A DNA stretch of 38,539 nt from an uncultured Bacteroidales bacterium. Its GTDB lineage: Bacteria > Bacteroidota > Bacteroidia > Bacteroidales > UBA932. Positions 36,908 through 38,539 of this stretch are shown here, piece after piece. The position numbers and the translations under genes are program-made. A model generated the notes under the pieces. That model made no database searches and was not told the DNA's origin. It worked only from the letters and a program-made list of their open reading frames with translations. The stretch's first letter is position 1. The number at the start of each line of letters is the position of its first letter. The stretch covers positions 1 to 38,539 of the forward strand of contig CALUQM010000021.1 of NCBI GenBank assembly GCA_944322925.1. Reading direction: 5' to 3'.

Positions 36908-36939
36908 TGTGGTAACAATAACATTATATAGACACATTA

Positions 36940-37260
36940 CGGCATATACCGGACCCCGGGAATATTACAATCCTTTCCCTGATTTCGATGCCTGTCCGCG
37001 AGATTGACAACGAAATCAACTTCCAATGGCGTACGTATTTTCTTTCCGCCGACAATGTGGTCATATTCGACCACGCCGACATCCACGTTTAAGCCCCTTG
37101 CCGTGAGTTCATTGTACAGGATTTCCCATGATATGGTTCTCTTCTTGCTGGCGGAAGTTGAGCCGTGCGTTGCGCAGTCCTGTGTCCGTGAAATAGTATT
37201 TGAGCGGAACTCGTCATATGTAAGCGGCGTGACATGTATCAACTCAACTCGCTGCCGCTC
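36940..37260 (-). pseudogene. Relic of an AAA ATPase / DUF4143 protein
   Basis: Three pieces of a DUF4143-type ATP-binding protein are recognisable but not in one frame. ELIHVTPLTYDEF (around 37207-37245) belongs to the ATPase domain. KYYFTDTGLRNARLNFRQQ and EENHIM (37201-37127) lie in another frame, and EILYNELTARGLNVDVGVVEY to TPLEVDFVVNLADR (37125 to about 36990) in a third. One extra G in a GGG run near 37125-37127 explains the last shift. Intact proteins have more than a hundred residues between the first two pieces, so there is also an internal deletion. Both ends are missing; after LADR the sequence diverges and runs into the MFS gene. No function is expected. Confidence 0.8.
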
Positions 37261-37323
37261 CCTCGACTGCGCTCGGAAACTTACGTATAATTTTCCGATT
37301 TCTTCCAAGCAGAAATAAAAAGT

Positions 37324-37392
37324 CAATCAAAAATCAGGATGTCAAAGAAGGTAAATCAAAACCATTCAATGACATCCTGATTTCTATGACTG
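37324..37392. repeat. 69-base direct repeat, copy A (left of toxin-like cassette)
   Basis: Identical to 38407-38475 except one base (37350 G versus 38433 C). It contains a perfect 14-base inverted repeat, AAATCAGGATGTCA (37331-37344) and TGACATCCTGATTT (37370-37383), around a 25-base loop. It lies just downstream of the last DUF3791 gene and next to the ATPase relic. Confidence 0.95.
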
Positions 37393-37410
37393 TTTTCAAG
37401 ATCCTGAAAA

Positions 37411-37629
37411 CTACGACATTTTCCCGGTCGATAATTCTTTGTCCAGATATTCATAAACATACGCCGTACTCTGGGAATACAATCCGGTAGACAAGTCGAT
37501 AAGTTTTGAATATGTGTCCGACGTATAAAGAGTCCGCAAGGCATCTTCCATAGACAGACCTCGTTCCGACATAAGGAAACCGATGATTTCCTTGGATATC
37601 TCCTCAATCATGAATGTTTCTTTTGTCAT
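37411..37629 (-). CDS. DUF3791 protein, downstream copy
   Basis: A 72-residue helical protein of the DUF3791 type: MIEEISKEIIGFLMSERGLSMEDALRTLYTSDTYSKL, then TGLYSQSTAYVYEYLDKEL. DUF3791 proteins are small and often adjacent to DUF3990, as here. The ATG overlaps the DUF3990 stop by four bases. It is probably the partner or immunity component, but this is inferred from position. It differs clearly from the upstream DUF3791 gene, so it is not a recent duplicate. Local sequence is AT-richer than the glycan operon: 26 of 60 bases in 37441-37500 are G or C by hand count. Confidence 0.8.
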   Translation of the reverse strand: MTKETFMIEEISKEIIGFLMSERGLSMEDALRTLYTSDTYSKLIDLSTGLYSQSTAYVYEYLDKELSTGKMS

Positions 37630-38114
37630 AACTCATCTATTCTTGTAAGATACTTCAATGCCTTCTCTGTTCCGAAAAAATACTGCATCGTCACACCTTT
37701 CATGTACTTCAATTCTTCCATAAATCTGTCAATGTCTATCAGGCCGGAAGTCAACCGCCGTATCTGAAACCCCACAGCGTCATTTGCTATCGGGCCAATG
37801 ACGATATCGTAATCATGAGCCTGAATCCGAGTCCTGTTCTTCCTGTTCATCAGCACGAAACGTGCCCACTCCAAAGTGTAGCCATCATATCTGCCGACAA
37901 ACAAGTCAGTTCCGGCCAGACAACTTTCATCAAAATCATATACATTCAGGACAGGCGTACCGAAACCCAACTGTTCCGTTTTCTTGTCAGCAAGTTCCAA
38001 TGCCTGCGCCTTATCTGATGAAAGATAAAATCCACAGCCGAAATCCTTGCCCACTTTTGACATAGACAAATCTATTTCCCTGATCAGGATATTAGAGCCA
38101 TGATACAGAATCAT
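37626..38114 (-). CDS. DUF3990 protein, ADP-ribosyltransferase-like
   Basis: About 162 residues from Met at 38114, which overlaps the upstream DUF3791 stop as ATGA. The N-terminus LYHGSN resembles the His motif of ADP-ribosyltransferases. KDFGCGFYLSSDKAQALELA resembles their Tyr motif with the following helix, and TMQYFFGTEKALKYL is the conserved DUF3990 end. The fold is therefore probably ART-like, and the protein may modify a cellular target. Its position between two small DUF3791 genes with overlapping starts suggests a toxin-like effector flanked by two partners. No activity is established here, and the target is unknown. Confidence 0.8.
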   Translation of the reverse strand: MILYHGSNILIREIDLSMSKVGKDFGCGFYLSSDKAQALELADKKTEQLGFGTPVLNVYDFDESCLAGTDLFVGRYDGYTLEWARFVLMNRKNRTRIQAHDYDIVIGPIANDAVGFQIRRLTSGLIDIDRFMEELKYMKGVTMQYFFGTEKALKYLTRIDEL

Positions 38115-38335
38115 ACCAAAGCCCCTCCCTGGCGATGACAATACTCAGTAAGATCTTCCACGACATCATCAAAAGAGAATGTATGCTCCACACCATAAAA
38201 ACGTTCGACAAATTCAATTCCCTTAAATCTGTCAAGATAACGGTAAGCCTGAGCCGGATTCAACGAATGCGCTGACGCAAACTCGCTTATGACAGCTATA
38301 ATATAGGCTATTTTGTCGTTAAGCAGCGTTTCCAT
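38111..38335 (-). CDS. DUF3791 protein, upstream copy
   Basis: A 74-residue helical protein, LNDKIAYIIAVISEFASAHSLNPAQAYRYLDRFKGIEFV followed by YGVEHTFSFDDVVEDLTEYCHRQGG. It fits the DUF3791 pattern of a small all-helical protein whose middle reads AYRYLxxxxG and whose C-terminus carries an acidic helix. It is the first gene of the three-gene cassette, has its own promoter 18 bases upstream, and ends in an ATGA overlap with DUF3990. Confidence 0.8.
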   Translation of the reverse strand: METLLNDKIAYIIAVISEFASAHSLNPAQAYRYLDRFKGIEFVERFYGVEHTFSFDDVVEDLTEYCHRQGGALV

Positions 38336-38353
38336 AACGTGAGATTACTGATA

Positions 38354-38382
38354 CAAAGATAGTAATTTCAGCAGAAAACAAG
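38354..38382 (-). promoter_or_regulatory. Promoter of the DUF3791-DUF3990-DUF3791 cassette
   Basis: On the minus strand TATCTTTG (38361-38354) is an exact -7 box 18 bases before the ATG. A partial -33 element (CTTG, 38382-38379) is 17 bases further upstream. The predicted leader is short. Confidence 0.55.
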
Positions 38383-38406
38383 AGAACCAGCTAATATTTT
38401 AGAGTA

Positions 38407-38475
38407 CAATCAAAAATCAGGATGTCAAAGAACGTAAATCAAAACCATTCAATGACATCCTGATTTCTATGACTG
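38407..38475. repeat. 69-base direct repeat, copy B (right of toxin-like cassette)
   Basis: 68 of 69 bases match copy A at an offset of 1083 bases. It contains the same 14-base inverted repeat (38414-38427 and 38453-38466). It lies just upstream of the cassette promoter, so the two copies bracket the whole three-gene unit. The 64 bases after it to the window end hold no gene I can support. Confidence 0.95.
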
Positions 38476-38539
38476 ATGTTATAAGCCAACCAAAAAATTT
38501 CCGTTGCAAAAACTAAATATGAAAACGCTCCACATATTC

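Noticed and set aside
36937-37326. A 129-codon minus-strand frame that could be read as a small gene
   Set aside because: It begins at TTG, joins pieces of a DUF4143 ATPase that belong to different frames, and ends in the MFS start; it is better explained as a pseudogene relic.
37324-38475. Insertion sequence bounded by the 69-base repeats
   Set aside because: The repeats are direct rather than terminal inverted, and no transposase frame lies between them. A transposase-less element remains possible.
38519-38539. Possible start of a plus-strand gene (ATG followed by KTLHIF)
   Set aside because: Only seven codons are in the window and there is no convincing promoter, so it cannot be supported.

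Overview
The window looks like chromosomal DNA from a gut-type Bacteroidales bacterium. Several upstream regions carry the Bacteroidetes promoter pattern (TTTG, 18-20 bases, then TAnnTTTG). Shine-Dalgarno sites are largely absent. The gene content fits the phylum: a Wza/Wzc capsule pair with a PHP-type phosphatase, several GH92 mannosidases, and a DUF3791/DUF3990 cassette. I cannot name the genus.

Layout. (1) 1-217: high-GC structured intergenic DNA with a 77-base direct repeat. (2) 258-4834 (minus): an acyl-CoA ligase followed by two predicted outer-membrane barrel + lipoprotein pairs that look like a duplicated module. (3) 4922-5755 (plus): a HAD phosphatase. (4) 5744-9703 (minus): wza, wzc and a CpsB/YwqE-type phosphatase, which form a capsule export and control unit. 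(5) 9781-12932 (minus): agmatine deiminase, N-carbamoylputrescine amidase (agmatine to putrescine) and purT. Upstream of them is an array of repeated promoter-like units. (6) 13211-17184 (minus): rmlC, rmlB, an aldolase fused to a DUF115-like domain, and a CMP-sugar transferase-like enzyme. This looks like a small surface-sugar operon. (7) 17254-21013 (plus): pdxA, rnhA and recG, divergent from rmlC through a 16-base palindrome in which two -7 boxes abut. (8) 20988-21851 (minus): a standalone NAD(P)H-hydrate dehydratase. (9) 21944-26126 (plus): a TIGR02757 protein, a zeta-toxin-like P-loop kinase, and a TldD/TldE protease pair.

(10) 26116-36907 (minus): a mannose-glycan operon. In transcription order it has an MFS transporter, a GH130 phosphorylase, a GH92, a GH92-GH125 fusion and a second lipoprotein GH92. 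These fit trimming of high-mannose N-glycan or mannan outside the cytoplasm, import of a mannosyl disaccharide, and phosphorolysis inside the cell. There is no SusC/SusD pair in the window. One GH92 has Gln where its neighbour has Glu in the HGN(E/Q)P motif, which may mark a different specificity.

(11) 36940-38476: an accessory patch. It holds a badly decayed AAA/DUF4143 ATPase relic, then a translationally coupled DUF3791-DUF3990-DUF3791 cassette. The DUF3990 protein has ADP-ribosyltransferase-like motifs. The cassette sits between two 69-base direct repeats (68/69 identical), each holding a 14-base perfect inverted repeat. The patch is more AT-rich than its surroundings and is the best candidate for a mobile toxin-like or defence-like unit. 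No tRNA, rRNA, CRISPR array or transposase was recognised.
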